Of a DNA stretch of 64,000 bases, positions 16,639 to 26,094 are shown in pieces (the stretch's first letter is position 1; each line of letters opens with the position of its first letter). The notes under the pieces are model-generated. The model saw only the letters and a list, made by a program, of their open reading frames with translations. It was not told the origin of the DNA and made no database searches. This DNA is from Lewinella sp. W8. Its GTDB lineage: Bacteria; Bacteroidota; Bacteroidia; Chitinophagales; Saprospiraceae. Made by a program: the position numbers and the translations under genes. The stretch is from the NCBI RefSeq assembly GCF_004375085.3, contig NZ_SNAQ03000026.1:1-64000 (forward strand). Reading direction: 5' to 3'.

Positions 16639-17817
16639 CTATTCTTCGTGCAAAACGTTGGCCGGGTGCAGGCCGGCGGCCTGCCGACTGGGCACGATCG
16701 AGCAGACGGTTACGATCACCAGGATTGTGACGATCGCTGCGACGATGCCCCAGTAGAAAAATTTATCGGGAATCGGCGTCAAATCCAGCAGGGGTACCTG
16801 TACGGCAAAGAAGACGCCCAGCAGAAGGGCCGCACCGGCCACGATCAGGACTTCCAGGACAAACTGGGTGGTGACCAGGCCGGAGGAGGCCCCCATGGCC
16901 TTGCGCAATCCGATTTCTGCCCGGCGCCGACTGATCTGGGTGAAGAGGACGCCGAAGAGACCCAGGGCAATATTGATCAACAGGAAACCCGAAATCACGA
17001 TCAGAATTACCATAGGGATCACGATGGACCGGTTGGCCTTTACCCGGTCCTTGGCCATGTCCCAGATCACCACGTCGGTGTTCTTGGTATAGTTGACCAG
17101 CAGATTGTAGATTTTCTCCTCGGCCGCGGCCTTCTGGCCGGGCGCCATCCGGAGAATCATCATCTCGAAGGGATCATCATCTTCGAGGCGATCAATCTGA
17201 GGGTAGAAAGTCAGCGGGTAGTTCTCGGAGAAGTTGCTCTTGTACTTGAAGTCGCTGGTTACCCCGATGATCTGGTGCTCTCCCCCCAATTCCATGATGG
17301 TATCGATGATGGAGGCCGCATTGGGGTAATAACGATCCTTAAACTCCTTATTGACCACCATGGGACGGTACTTGGCGTTCTTGTCTTCTTCCGTGTACCA
17401 GCGACCGTCGATCAGGTCAACCTCCATGGTTTCCATGAAGTGTTCATCGACGAACATCATCTGGGTACTGATGTTTTGTCCGTTGATCAGGCTGTTGGTT
17501 TGCCAGGTGCTGCCACCGAAGGGGTTGACGTCTCCCAAAAAGGTAGCGTCTTCCACTTCGGGCATGGCCAGCAGATCCCGGCGGATGAGTTTCTGCGTTT
17601 CCAACACCACCAGGGAGTCCATATCATCCTGAAAATCCAGGCGGACCCCGATGGTGTCTTCGTAGTTGAAGCCAAGGGGAGAGCGGTAGCGCTCCAGGTT
17701 GTAGCTGATGAAGGTGTAGACGCCAAAGAGCACGACGAAGGCCAGCAGGATTTCCAGGAAGATCATTCCGTTGGCCCGGCGCTTATTCCACATCAAAGTA
17801 AATAGATGGCGAAACAT
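16639..17817 (-). CDS. ABC transporter permease, FtsX/MacB type (second)
   Basis: The protein has 392 residues from MFRHLFTLMWNKRRANG; an upstream in-frame ATG at 17868 lies within the preceding gene and is unlikely. The N-terminal membrane helix (about 20-40) is followed by a periplasmic MacB_PCD-like domain. Three C-terminal helices form the FtsX domain (FGVLFTQISRRRAEIGLRKAMGAS). Together with the permease at 17849 it would form a heterodimeric MacB-like channel. Such systems are mechanotransmitters that couple cytoplasmic ATP hydrolysis to periplasmic movement, not classical pores. Confidence 0.88.
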   Translation of the reverse strand: MFRHLFTLMWNKRRANGMIFLEILLAFVVLFGVYTFISYNLERYRSPLGFNYEDTIGVRLDFQDDMDSLVVLETQKLIRRDLLAMPEVEDATFLGDVNPFGGSTWQTNSLINGQNISTQMMFVDEHFMETMEVDLIDGRWYTEEDKNAKYRPMVVNKEFKDRYYPNAASIIDTIMELGGEHQIIGVTSDFKYKSNFSENYPLTFYPQIDRLEDDDPFEMMILRMAPGQKAAAEEKIYNLLVNYTKNTDVVIWDMAKDRVKANRSIVIPMVILIVISGFLLINIALGLFGVLFTQISRRRAEIGLRKAMGASSGLVTTQFVLEVLIVAGAALLLGVFFAVQVPLLDLTPIPDKFFYWGIVAAIVTILVIVTVCSIVPSRQAAGLHPANVLHEE

Positions 17818-17848
17818 AGTTTGATTATTTATTGGATGAGGAAATGGC

Positions 17849-19177
17849 TTAGCGGAGGGAATTGGCAACGTTGGTGCGGCTCATGCGGTAGGCCGGTAAA
17901 ATGCCCGACAGGAAGCCAAACATCAGTACCACCAACAGGAAGTAGAGGAATACCTCCGGCGAAGAAGACAGGCGGGTGATGCCCAGGACGTCCTGCTGGT
18001 TGACGTAGCTGATGAGCCCCAGGGCCAGGGCCATGCCGATCACTCCGCCGATGGCGGTCAGTACCAGGTTCTCAAAGATGAACTGCAGGAGGATATCGCG
18101 GGAGTTGGCCCCGAAGGCCTTGCGTACCCCGATTTCCGATCGGCGCTCCTGCACCCGGCCGTTGTTCAGGTTCACCAGGTTGATGAGGGGCAGCGCCACG
18201 AAGAGCAGAATCAGCACAATGATGGGAATGAAGAGGGTGCGGGTGGCCACTTTGGGGTCCCGTTCTCCCAGCAGGCCCATCGCGTAGCCCTCAAAGAAGG
18301 TAGAGTTAAACATCTCAATGGCGTCGTGGTAGCTGTCGGCCGGCATCTGATAATTTTCGGCGAAGCTGTTGATCTCATCCATGATGGCTTGCCTACCCTC
18401 CGGACTTTTGGCCAGAAAGACGGCGCCGAAACCACCATAAACTTCCGTAGAGGAAAGCTCGCGGGGGTCGGTGGTCGTTACGGGCATGTAGATATCGCCG
18501 GCAAACATGGGGCTGTCACTCAGGGGACGTTCCACGATCCCCCGGACGGTAAAGGTTTTTTCACCGAGGACCATCTCCTGGCCGATCACGCCTTCGCTCA
18601 CTTCTCCGAAGTATTCCCTGGCGGCCTTATCCGTAATGACCACCACCTGATTGGCGGACTCCACGTCGGCCTCGTAAAATTCCGTGCCGTGGCGGAAGTT
18701 GAAGTCGAATATCTCCCAGTAGGTGTGGGTGACGTAGTAGGAGTTCAGGGTAAACTTCCGCCCTTCCAGATAACCATCGATGTGGGTATTATCGTTGTAG
18801 AAAGCGTAGTTCACTGCGCCGTCCAGGTTGGTGAAGTGTTTTTCCAGGAAGGGATAGGCGATGGGGCCGTTGGACGTAGAGACGATGTCGTCTTCGTAGG
18901 TGTAGGAGGTATCGTAGCGCATCTCCCCGCCCTGCATGGCGATGGTGTCAATCCGGAGGATGGTGTCGGTTTCGGTGCGGGTCCGCTCGATCATGGGCAT
19001 GATGACCAGCTGGTCCCGATCGGTGAGGGGTTTATTGTTGCCCAGGATCGCGTCAAAGAGCGAGGTAAGCACCATCAGGATCATCAGCGTGAAGCTGATG
19101 CCGAAGAGGCTGACGAAGGTGTAAAATGGCTTGCGCTTGAGCACCTTCAGGGCGAGTAAGAAATAATTCTTGATCAT
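17849..19177 (-). CDS. ABC transporter permease, FtsX/MacB type (first)
   Basis: The protein has 442 residues. One N-terminal membrane helix (FVSLFGISFTLMILMVLTSL) is followed by a roughly 270-residue periplasmic domain. Three C-terminal helices include the FtsX signature NGRVQERRSEIGVRKAFGAN. It resembles its downstream neighbour in layout but not closely in sequence, so the pair probably works as a heterodimer. The substrate is unknown. Confidence 0.9.
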   Translation of the reverse strand: MIKNYFLLALKVLKRKPFYTFVSLFGISFTLMILMVLTSLFDAILGNNKPLTDRDQLVIMPMIERTRTETDTILRIDTIAMQGGEMRYDTSYTYEDDIVSTSNGPIAYPFLEKHFTNLDGAVNYAFYNDNTHIDGYLEGRKFTLNSYYVTHTYWEIFDFNFRHGTEFYEADVESANQVVVITDKAAREYFGEVSEGVIGQEMVLGEKTFTVRGIVERPLSDSPMFAGDIYMPVTTTDPRELSSTEVYGGFGAVFLAKSPEGRQAIMDEINSFAENYQMPADSYHDAIEMFNSTFFEGYAMGLLGERDPKVATRTLFIPIIVLILLFVALPLINLVNLNNGRVQERRSEIGVRKAFGANSRDILLQFIFENLVLTAIGGVIGMALALGLISYVNQQDVLGITRLSSSPEVFLYFLLVVLMFGFLSGILPAYRMSRTNVANSLR

Positions 19178-19225
19178 GATAAATGGATTTCTTGGTACGG
19201 GAAGAAAGGTGGACGATTTCCAGGC

Positions 19226-19954
19226 TTAGCTTACCCGTTCTCCGTCGCTGAGGCGAATCAGGCGGTGCGTCTTTTTGGCCATCCGTTCGTCGTGGGTCAC
19301 CATCACGATCGTCGTACCGAGGTCTTTGTTGAGTCGCAGCAGGATGTCCATGATCTCGTCGCCCATCCGGCTGTCCAGGTTACCCGTAGGCTCATCCGCC
19401 AGGATGATCTTGGGCCGCCCGACGATGGCCCGGGCAATGGCCACGCGCTGCTTCTGACCGCCCGACAGCTGGTTCGGGAAGTGAGACATACGGTTGCTCA
19501 GCCCTACGTGCTCCAGAGCCTCCTGGGCCAGGCGACGGCGTTCCTTCCCACCCACTTTCCGGTACAGCAGGGGAAGCTCCACGTTGTCGACCACCGACAG
19601 GTCATTGATCAGGTGAAAGCTCTGGAAAATGAAGCCCAGTTGTTCGTTGCGGAAACGGGCGATGTAGGAGCCGTTGTAATCCGTAATCCGCTCCCCGGCG
19701 AGGGTAACCGTTCCTTCGCTGGGCTCGTCGATGAGGCCCATGATGTTCAGCAGCGTGGACTTACCGCAACCCGAGGGGCCCATGATGCTCAGAAACTCTC
19801 CCGTCGGCACGGTCAGGTTCAGCTTGGAGAGGGCCAGCGTTTCGATGGTTTCCGTGCGGTAAAATTTACTTACTCCGTTGAGTTCGATCATGGGCATGGA
19901 TGCCGCGGAGGGCTTCATGGCCGGATCGAGGGAGGTGGAGGTGGAAGTAGACAT
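19226..19954 (-). CDS. ABC transporter ATP-binding protein (MacB/LolD type)
   Basis: The protein has 242 residues. Motifs: Walker A GPSGCGKST, Q-loop FQSFHLI, signature LSGGQKQRVAIARA, Walker B IILADEPTGNLD and the switch His in VMVTHDE. The first about 20 residues are Ser/Thr-rich and not conserved, so an internal Met before IELNGVSKFY could be the start. It drives the two FtsX-type permeases downstream and works with the MFP and TolC-like proteins upstream. Confidence 0.95.
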   Translation of the reverse strand: MSTSTSTSLDPAMKPSAASMPMIELNGVSKFYRTETIETLALSKLNLTVPTGEFLSIMGPSGCGKSTLLNIMGLIDEPSEGTVTLAGERITDYNGSYIARFRNEQLGFIFQSFHLINDLSVVDNVELPLLYRKVGGKERRRLAQEALEHVGLSNRMSHFPNQLSGGQKQRVAIARAIVGRPKIILADEPTGNLDSRMGDEIMDILLRLNKDLGTTIVMVTHDERMAKKTHRLIRLSDGERVS

Positions 19955-20024
19955 GGCGTGATAATTTATGGTGATGTTGCGGTGAAGGAAGTGGTCTTAT
20001 TGGGGTATTGGGTTGAGGTATAAT

Positions 20025-21521
20025 CTATTCTTCGCCCAGGGGCTGGTTATTGATGAAGTCCCACAGGGTCAGTCGGGCCAGCCGGGCGTAGGTGAGCCAG
20101 TAAGCCCGTAGGGTTGCGGCGTAGGCGCGGGTATTTTCGTCGCGGTTTCGCTGGGCCAGCGTCAGCTCGGTCAGGGGGATGGCCCCCAGGGTGTAGCTTT
20201 CCTGGCTGATGCGGAATCTTTCGTTGGCGAGGTCCTTGATTTCGGTGGCCAGCGCCAGTTCTTCCTGCACGATTTTCCACTGCTCCAGCAGCTGGAGCAA
20301 TTCGGAGGTAAGGTTCATCTCTACGCGCCGGCCGATTTCTTCGGTGAGGGCCCGTTCGCCCTTGGCGCGCTTGGTCAGTGCCCGGCGCTCCCCCCAGTCC
20401 AGGATCGGCATGGTAAGGTTGACGCTCAGGATGCGTTCGCTACGGGGGTCGGAGTAGATGGGCGCCAGCTCCAGGTCGTTGCGCACCAGTCCGAAACGGG
20501 CCTCCAGGTCGATGCGTGGCCCCAGGTCGCGCTTGATCTGATCGGCGTCCCGCGCGGCCTCCCGGTTGGCCAACCGGGCCCGCAGCAGCTCGGGGCGGCG
20601 GTCTTTGAGGAGGCGCAGGGCCTTCTCCGTCGTGATGGCGCTCTCCACCTCTCCTTCGGGCAGGGCGGGTTCGAGGAGCTCGTTTCCGTAGGTTTTACCC
20701 AGCAGCTGAAAAATGGCGGCGGACGCTGCGGCCACCAGTCGCTCGGAACGGCGCAGGTTCTGTTCGGCGCTGGCCAGCTCCAGCCGGAGTTGCACCAGAT
20801 CGCCCCGGTTAATTTTTCCCAGCTCAAACCGCTCCTCGGCGATGGAGTAGAGCCGTTCGTTCGCCGTTTTGTTGGTCTCGGCAATGCGGCGCTCCTGGTC
20901 GGCGGCGACCAGGTCAAAAAATCGGTCCGTTGCGATCAGCGCAGCTTCGGCCCGGGCCGCTTCCAGCTCCCGTTCGGAGACCAGTTGCCGCATGGGGAAC
21001 AGCTCGCGGTTCCACTTCAGGGGGTTGAAGGCCAGAATCGGCTGCAGGTAAGACAGGCGAATCGGCGCGCCGTTGTAGCTCTTCATGTCCAGGGCCAGGT
21101 TATCGGTCCGCTGCAGCCGGCTTTCCAGGGTAATTCTTCCACCCGTGGAGGCGATTTGCTGACTGGCGAAAAGACCGACAAAGGAGTTGTTCAGCTCGAC
21201 CTCCCGGAAGGCTACCGTTCCGTCTTCCTGGATCACCTCCGTGGAGGTTTGAAAGTAATTGGGGAAGTTGGCCACCAGGTCCAGCCGGGGCTTCAGCCCG
21301 GCGCGGAAGGCGTCCGCCTGCAGGCTGGCACTGCGCAGGTTTTGCTGGGCGATGAGCACGTCCGTGGCCTGTTGCGCCGCTTCCTTCTGGAGCATTTCCA
21401 GGGTCACCAGGTCGTCTTGGGCGAGGACGCAGGTGCCCAGCAGTACCGTAATCAGCAGGGTTAATCCGTAGCGCAGCATAGTATTATTTGGGCGTTCAAA
21501 ATTTTTCTTGTGCTTACTCAT
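20025..21521 (-). CDS. TolC-family outer-membrane efflux protein
   Basis: The protein has 498 residues. A signal peptide ends in VLAQ near residue 35, after a long basic n-region. An AAGGA box about 13 bases upstream supports this ATG. Two OEP repeats with long coiled-coil helices are visible, for example LVSERELEAARAEAALIATD and the C-terminal ENTRAYAATLRAYWLTYARL. It would form a trimeric outer-membrane duct docking onto the fusion protein encoded eight bases upstream. Confidence 0.9.
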   Translation of the reverse strand: MSKHKKNFERPNNTMLRYGLTLLITVLLGTCVLAQDDLVTLEMLQKEAAQQATDVLIAQQNLRSASLQADAFRAGLKPRLDLVANFPNYFQTSTEVIQEDGTVAFREVELNNSFVGLFASQQIASTGGRITLESRLQRTDNLALDMKSYNGAPIRLSYLQPILAFNPLKWNRELFPMRQLVSERELEAARAEAALIATDRFFDLVAADQERRIAETNKTANERLYSIAEERFELGKINRGDLVQLRLELASAEQNLRRSERLVAAASAAIFQLLGKTYGNELLEPALPEGEVESAITTEKALRLLKDRRPELLRARLANREAARDADQIKRDLGPRIDLEARFGLVRNDLELAPIYSDPRSERILSVNLTMPILDWGERRALTKRAKGERALTEEIGRRVEMNLTSELLQLLEQWKIVQEELALATEIKDLANERFRISQESYTLGAIPLTELTLAQRNRDENTRAYAATLRAYWLTYARLARLTLWDFINNQPLGEE

Positions 21522-21528
21522 GACGTGA

Positions 21529-22776
21529 TTATTCCTTGAGGCTGAAGCGGTTCATGGTTTCGTATTCCTCGGTGTCGGAGATGATGATTCGGTCGCCGGC
21601 CTTGAGGCCGTCCACGATCTCGACGAAGTCGCCGTTCCGCAGGCCGATGGATACGTCCCGGCGGTAGGCTTCCTGGCCGTTGAGCACGAAGATGGACTGC
21701 CGTTTCCCGCCCCGGAAGGCCGGTCCGTTACGGACCCGCAGGACATTCTCGCGCTTTTCCGTGATGGCCGAGAGTTCCGCCCGCATGTTGGGGCGCAGGG
21801 CCTCGTGGCTGGGGTTGTCCAGCTCCACGCGGAAGCGCAGGGTGTTGTCATTGACTTCGGGGAGGATGGCCGTTACCGTGCCCATGATGCGGTCTCGGGG
21901 CAGGCGCAGCTCCACGGGCATGCCGATGGTCAGCTGGTCGGCGTAGCGGTCCGAGCAGGTTCCCTCCACCCGGAAGCGGCCCAGGTCCGCGATGCGCGCC
22001 AGGGGCGCGCCTTCCTGCACCTGCTGCCCGATATTTTCGTTTACCCAGGTGACCACGCCGGCGCGGGGTGCCCGGACTTCGGTCTCCTTCATCCGGCGAC
22101 TCAGCTGGGCTACTTCCTTTTCTTCGATCCCTACTTCAAGCTCCAGCGCCCGCTTGCGGCCGGCAATGCTACTCTTGCGGTAGTTGAGCTCGTTTTCCAG
22201 CTTACTGTATTCCAGTTCGGTGATTTTCACCTTCAGGTCCGCGGCTTCCACCTCTTCGGCGGTGGCTCCGCCAACTTCGAGCAGTCGCCTGGCGTCGGCC
22301 AGCTGGGCCCGGGCGGCGGCCAGCTCCAGCTTTTTGATGTCGGTGTCGTAGGTGAGTTCCTTCAGGTCACGATCGTACTCCATCTTGAGCAACTCGACGC
22401 TGTTTTCCCGCACGGCCAACTGGTCGCGACGGCCCTCCAACTGCAGACGCACGTAATCGCGGTCCAGCGTCATCAGCAGGGCACCTTCTTCCACTTCCTT
22501 ACCGGCGGTCAGGTATACTTTTTCGATTTCGGTGGCGACCGGAGCATTGAGTTGTTCCTCAAAGGCCGGCAGGACCGTAGCCTGGGAGTTGATGGTGTTC
22601 AACACCTCCCCTCGTTCAACGGTCGCCATGCGCAGCGTATCCTCATCCATGGAGGGCCGCAGTGCCCGCAGACCCAACCACACCAGGGCAAAGGCGCCAA
22701 GTACGATAACTAAGTAGCGGAGAGCTTTGCCGCGCTTACGTTTACTGACTGTGCTTTGATCAATTGTTCGGTCCAT
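21529..22776 (-). CDS. HlyD/MacA-type periplasmic adaptor (membrane fusion protein)
   Basis: The protein has 415 residues from MDRTIDQSTVSKRKRGK. A 17-residue in-frame extension upstream overlaps the promoter and is rejected. One N-terminal membrane anchor (LRYLVIVLGAFALVWLGL) is followed by a biotinyl-lipoyl half (ATEIEKVYLTAGKEVEEGAL), a coiled-coil hairpin (about residues 110-210) and beta-barrel/MP domains. It links the inner-membrane FtsX permeases to the TolC-like protein. It is the first gene of the exporter operon. Confidence 0.92.
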   Translation of the reverse strand: MDRTIDQSTVSKRKRGKALRYLVIVLGAFALVWLGLRALRPSMDEDTLRMATVERGEVLNTINSQATVLPAFEEQLNAPVATEIEKVYLTAGKEVEEGALLMTLDRDYVRLQLEGRRDQLAVRENSVELLKMEYDRDLKELTYDTDIKKLELAAARAQLADARRLLEVGGATAEEVEAADLKVKITELEYSKLENELNYRKSSIAGRKRALELEVGIEEKEVAQLSRRMKETEVRAPRAGVVTWVNENIGQQVQEGAPLARIADLGRFRVEGTCSDRYADQLTIGMPVELRLPRDRIMGTVTAILPEVNDNTLRFRVELDNPSHEALRPNMRAELSAITEKRENVLRVRNGPAFRGGKRQSIFVLNGQEAYRRDVSIGLRNGDFVEIVDGLKAGDRIIISDTEEYETMNRFSLKE

Positions 22777-22786
22777 GCCCACAACC

Positions 22787-22804
22787 CAGCCAGAATCGTG
22801 CCAA
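22787..22804 (-). promoter_or_regulatory. Sigma-54-like (-24/-12) promoter of the exporter operon
   Basis: On the minus strand TTGGCACG (22804-22797), four bases and TGGC (22792-22789) match the -24/-12 consensus TTGGCACG-N4-TTGC with one mismatch. GG and GC have the required spacing. Transcription would begin at about 22777, almost at the adaptor's ATG, implying a leaderless or very short leader. The NtrC-type regulator encoded in the same cluster supports the assignment. Confidence 0.6.
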
Positions 22805-22970
22805 AAAATTAATCCACTAATAATCAAACACTTTTACATTAAAACTATTACGTAATTGTTCGATATCGGACAGTCTCTCGTGCAAAAACGAACATGAAGG
22901 GCTTCCGATGGGGTTTCAAAGAAGCTACCCAGACACATGGCCAAAGGGAAAAACCGTGGCACCCCGGCTG

Positions 22971-23000
22971 AGCACGAGGGTTCCATTTCATTGCACCTGC
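22971..23000 (+). repeat. Dispersed repeat, GCACCTGC family
   Basis: An AGCACGAGGGTTCC block and a following TGCACCTGC match the tandem copies at 48107-48167 at most positions. This is the most recognisable feature of the 334-bp gap (22777-23110), whose remainder holds the sigma-54-like site and otherwise unremarkable sequence. Confidence 0.6.
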
Positions 23001-23110
23001 ACGCCGTTGCGATGATCGGCTGACCACACCCAACACTCCATCTTTGGTGACGGAGCTTCCGCTAGTGACCATGCTTCCGGTATAATTCAAAATTTAAATA
23101 GTCAGGACAA

Positions 23111-23572
23111 ATGAAAACCATTGCCATCCGTTACGGTCTCTACTTTTTCGCCAGCCTCGTCGGGCTGTTTCTCATCAGTTATTTTGCGGGCATTGCCAGC
23201 AATCCCGATTTCCGGGTGATCAACGCCACCGCTCACCTCGTGATACTGTACTACGCCATTCGCAGTCTGAGGAAACGGTCACCGAAGACCCTGAACAACT
23301 ACGTCAGTGGCGTAGTGCAGGGAATGTACGTGGGCTTCGTGGGCACTTTGCTCTTCAGCATTTTCATGATGTTCTTCCTGATCCTGACGCCCTCCTTCCT
23401 CAGTGAACTGCAGGCGGCCACCAGTCTTGACGGTGCCCTCAGCCCCTTCACGGCGGCGGTCATCATTTTCATGGAAGGAGTGGGCATCAGCCTGATCGGC
23501 TCCTACCTCATGACGCGTTACGTCGACATGCGCATTGAGCGCAAGCGCGCCAATCCCGTTTACGCCCGCTAA
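23111..23572 (+). CDS. DUF4199-family membrane protein
   Basis: The protein has 153 residues with four predicted membrane segments: about 7-27 (YGLYFFASLVGLFLISYFAG), 38-52, 72-94 (VGFVGTLLFSIFMMFFLIL) and 112-132. The YVSGVVQGMYVGFVGTLLFS segment and layout match DUF4199, a family largely confined to Bacteroidota with no assigned function. The gene stands alone and runs into a convergent membrane-protein gene eight bases later. Confidence 0.75.
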   Translation: MKTIAIRYGLYFFASLVGLFLISYFAGIASNPDFRVINATAHLVILYYAIRSLRKRSPKTLNNYVSGVVQGMYVGFVGTLLFSIFMMFFLILTPSFLSELQAATSLDGALSPFTAAVIIFMEGVGISLIGSYLMTRYVDMRIERKRANPVYAR

Positions 23573-23580
23573 ACCAGGGT

Positions 23581-24918
23581 TCAGGGAATGATGGAAAAAT
23601 AGATTTCCCTTCCCGGAAACCATTGCATGCGATCTTGCGACAGTCGGTACCGGTCCACCATCAGCTGGTGTTCTCCCGGTGGTAGGTGATATACGGGGAT
23701 GATGCCCCTCAGTCCGTATTGTTTGCGCTCCGGGTGATAATAGAACCGGAGCGGGACTTCGGTATAGGTAGAGTCATTGATCCGGATGCGCCACAATTGC
23801 TGCATGCAGCCGAGAAGCTGCCCGGCATCGGAATCAAAGTTGACAATTTCACCCAACCGAAAGGCTCCCCTAAGCTTGGGCCCCGAATACTTTCCGGGTT
23901 CCAGCTCCGGGCATACTTTTTGGATGTTGGGATCGTGAAAGGCGGGTAGGTAGGGTAAGAAAACCGGCAGTAATCCATTATCGACGAACTGGGTGGGCAC
24001 ACTGGGGCGCTCCAGGTTCACCTCATCCACCTGGTCTTCATACACCTCGCTGCGATACCAGTATCCGGGCTCTTCATCCGGATTGTAGGCCACGTAAGAT
24101 TCCCCGACGTACTGGAAAGACATGGCGGTGAGTACCAGCAACAACAGGGGGATGGCCAGATAGGCCATTTTCCGGCCGAAGGGGTTATCCACCAGATTGT
24201 AGTAGATGGGCCGGTACACGTTAGCCAGGGTGATGAAACTCACGAGGCGGTAAAAGGGGTAGTAAATCTTGGCCGTCCAGCGCCAGCGCTTCAGGGCCCC
24301 CAGGGTGATGAAGTCAATGAAGTACAGTATCCCCAGACCAAGGAAAAAGGCCACCACCGGATTCGCAAAGGGCGATTGATTCGTTAGTGGGGTGCCCAGG
24401 ATAAACTGTAGGAATACCCGAAGAACAGCCACGAAGATTACGTACAGCAACATGCTGATGAGGCAGAACACCAGTAGGAAAACGTAGGCAAAAAGTACGC
24501 TACACAGATTTTCCAGCCTTTCGATGTACCGATCGAAAGAGCCAATTTTTTTCGCGAGATGATCCGCGAAACCCGATTGGAAATTCAACGCTGAGATGTC
24601 AATATCTCCGGAAACGGACCGCAAGCCGACGCAGGCGATCCAGAGTCCGCGGAGGGCGACGTGAATGATGAGTCCGGCCAGCAAAACGTAGTAGGCCGCC
24701 CGGAAGGTTTGGTAGGGCAAGACCAATAAATCAAAGGCCAGGCTGGTGTCCATCAGACGATCAACTTCGGCCTCCAGGGCGTGGTAGGGCTCCAGACCGG
24801 CGATGAGCAAAAAGACGGTAAAGCCGGAAATCAGCAGTTCCAACTGCCAGCTTTCCTGCTGCAGGTTATCCAACCACTTCGAGAGTGAGTTGGCTTGACG
24901 TTCACCGGGTCCCTCCAT
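23581..24918 (-). CDS. Multi-pass membrane protein of unknown function
   Basis: The protein has 445 residues. About six hydrophobic segments lie in the first 280 residues (near 27-43, 73-95, 145-175, 188-206, 222-238, 252-270). A soluble C-terminal half of about 175 residues follows, beginning YVGESYVAYNPDEEPGYWYRSE. The tail contains GIIPVYHLPPGEHQL, a beta-rich pattern. No recognised family. Two copies of membrane-plus-extracytoplasmic layout suggest a cell-envelope role; nothing more can be said. Confidence 0.7.
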   Translation of the reverse strand: MEGPGERQANSLSKWLDNLQQESWQLELLISGFTVFLLIAGLEPYHALEAEVDRLMDTSLAFDLLVLPYQTFRAAYYVLLAGLIIHVALRGLWIACVGLRSVSGDIDISALNFQSGFADHLAKKIGSFDRYIERLENLCSVLFAYVFLLVFCLISMLLYVIFVAVLRVFLQFILGTPLTNQSPFANPVVAFFLGLGILYFIDFITLGALKRWRWTAKIYYPFYRLVSFITLANVYRPIYYNLVDNPFGRKMAYLAIPLLLLVLTAMSFQYVGESYVAYNPDEEPGYWYRSEVYEDQVDEVNLERPSVPTQFVDNGLLPVFLPYLPAFHDPNIQKVCPELEPGKYSGPKLRGAFRLGEIVNFDSDAGQLLGCMQQLWRIRINDSTYTEVPLRFYYHPERKQYGLRGIIPVYHLPPGEHQLMVDRYRLSQDRMQWFPGREIYFSIIP

Positions 24919-24961
24919 GATTTAAAGGTAGAAGTTTCCGCTTTGATTTGGAAGCAGTCCC

Positions 24962-24990
24962 TTGGGCGTGCTCGCCTCTCCTTATCTTTG
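24962..24990 (+). promoter_or_regulatory. Bacteroidota-type promoter of trmB
   Basis: A -33 TTG (24962-24964) and a -7 TATCTTTG (24983-24990) are spaced by 18 bases, about 65 bases before the trmB ATG. Confidence 0.6.
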
Positions 24991-25055
24991 CCCGCCCAAC
25001 GCCAGTCCGGTCTCACGTGCTTGGCGTCCCTTAAATTTTTCGCAGTCCAGTTTTT

Positions 25056-25796
25056 ATGGCTACCCGCAATAAGCTTCAAAAATTTGCCGAGCTTCTACGC
25101 TTACCCAACGTATACGAAAACTTTGACCCCACCCGGCCCGCGCTCGTCGGCCTGAACGGTGCGCCGGTGGAGATGAAAGGAAAGTGGGCCAGCGATCACT
25201 TCAAGAACGACCACCCCATCACCCTGGAGCTTGCCTGCGGGCGGGGGGAGTATACCCTGGACCTGGCCCGTCAGTATCCCGACCGTAACTTTATTGGCGT
25301 AGACATCAAGGGTGCCCGCATCTGGCGGGGTGCCAAAAATGCTCAGGCCGAGGGCCTGGATAACGCCGCCTTCCTCCGCACCCGTATCGAGGTCATCGCG
25401 GCCTTCTTCGCCCCCGGCGAAGTGGACGAAATATGGATCACCTTCCCGGACCCCTTCCTCAAAAAAGGCAAAGAGAACCGGCGGCTTACCGCCGCTCGCT
25501 TCCTGCGGCAGTATCGCTACCTGCTGCGTCCCGGAGGCCTGGTACACCTTAAAACGGATAGCCGCGAGCTCTACGACTGGACCCAGGAAACCTTCGCCGA
25601 CCAGCCGGCCGTAGAGGTCCTCTACCACGATAACGACATCTACAGCAAACCCCTCCCCATCCCGGAGCTGAGCACGGAAACCTACTACGAAAAACTCCAC
25701 AAGGGCCTGGGAAAAACCATCACCTACACCCAGTTTCGCTTCCGCGCCGAAGGAGACATTGTCGGTGGCAAGGGGATTCCGGGGCTGGAGGTGTAG
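25056..25796 (+). CDS. trmB: tRNA (guanine-N7-)-methyltransferase
   Basis: The protein has 246 residues. A basic N-terminus (ATRNKLQKFAELLRLPNVYENF) is followed by the SAM-binding motif ELACGRGEYTLDLA, then FIGVDIKGARIWRGAKNA and the catalytic region WITFPDPFLKKGKENRRL. The enzyme methylates G46 of tRNA. The start is the ATG giving the conserved RNKLQKF opening. A single-gene unit, preceded by a good -33/-7 promoter. Confidence 0.95.
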   Translation: MATRNKLQKFAELLRLPNVYENFDPTRPALVGLNGAPVEMKGKWASDHFKNDHPITLELACGRGEYTLDLARQYPDRNFIGVDIKGARIWRGAKNAQAEGLDNAAFLRTRIEVIAAFFAPGEVDEIWITFPDPFLKKGKENRRLTAARFLRQYRYLLRPGGLVHLKTDSRELYDWTQETFADQPAVEVLYHDNDIYSKPLPIPELSTETYYEKLHKGLGKTITYTQFRFRAEGDIVGGKGIPGLEV

Positions 25797-25879
25797 GAGA
25801 AGGCTGAGGCTGAGGAGAAGGAAGAATAAAGAGGGAAGAAGGAAGAATAAAGAAGGAAGTGGCACTGCACCCTCGGAAT

Positions 25880-25983
25880 AGGCTTGCTCCACAAGCCGGT
25901 CTAAAGGGCCTAACCTAGTAATGATACGCTGTAAAAAGTCACCGTGCCGCCTAGACTCGGCGACCGGCTTGCGGAGCAAGCCT
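25880..25983. repeat. Inverted-repeat element
   Basis: Arms 25880-25901 and 25962-25983 are inverted copies with one mismatch over 22 bp and enclose a 60-base core, the layout of a small non-autonomous element or a large hairpin. It lies in the 359-bp gap 25797-26155. That gap also has a purine-rich stretch with two copies of GAAGGAAGAATAAAGA (25810-25860) and the 57-bp repeat at 26095. Confidence 0.75.
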
Positions 25984-26094
25984 GGTCCATTACTTTTCCA
26001 AAAACGGAATGCCCACGCTGCTTGAGGATTCTTTGTTTTCGGTGACACCCCATCGTCGACCTGAATTGGAGGAAAAGACAGAAGCGAAGGAGAA

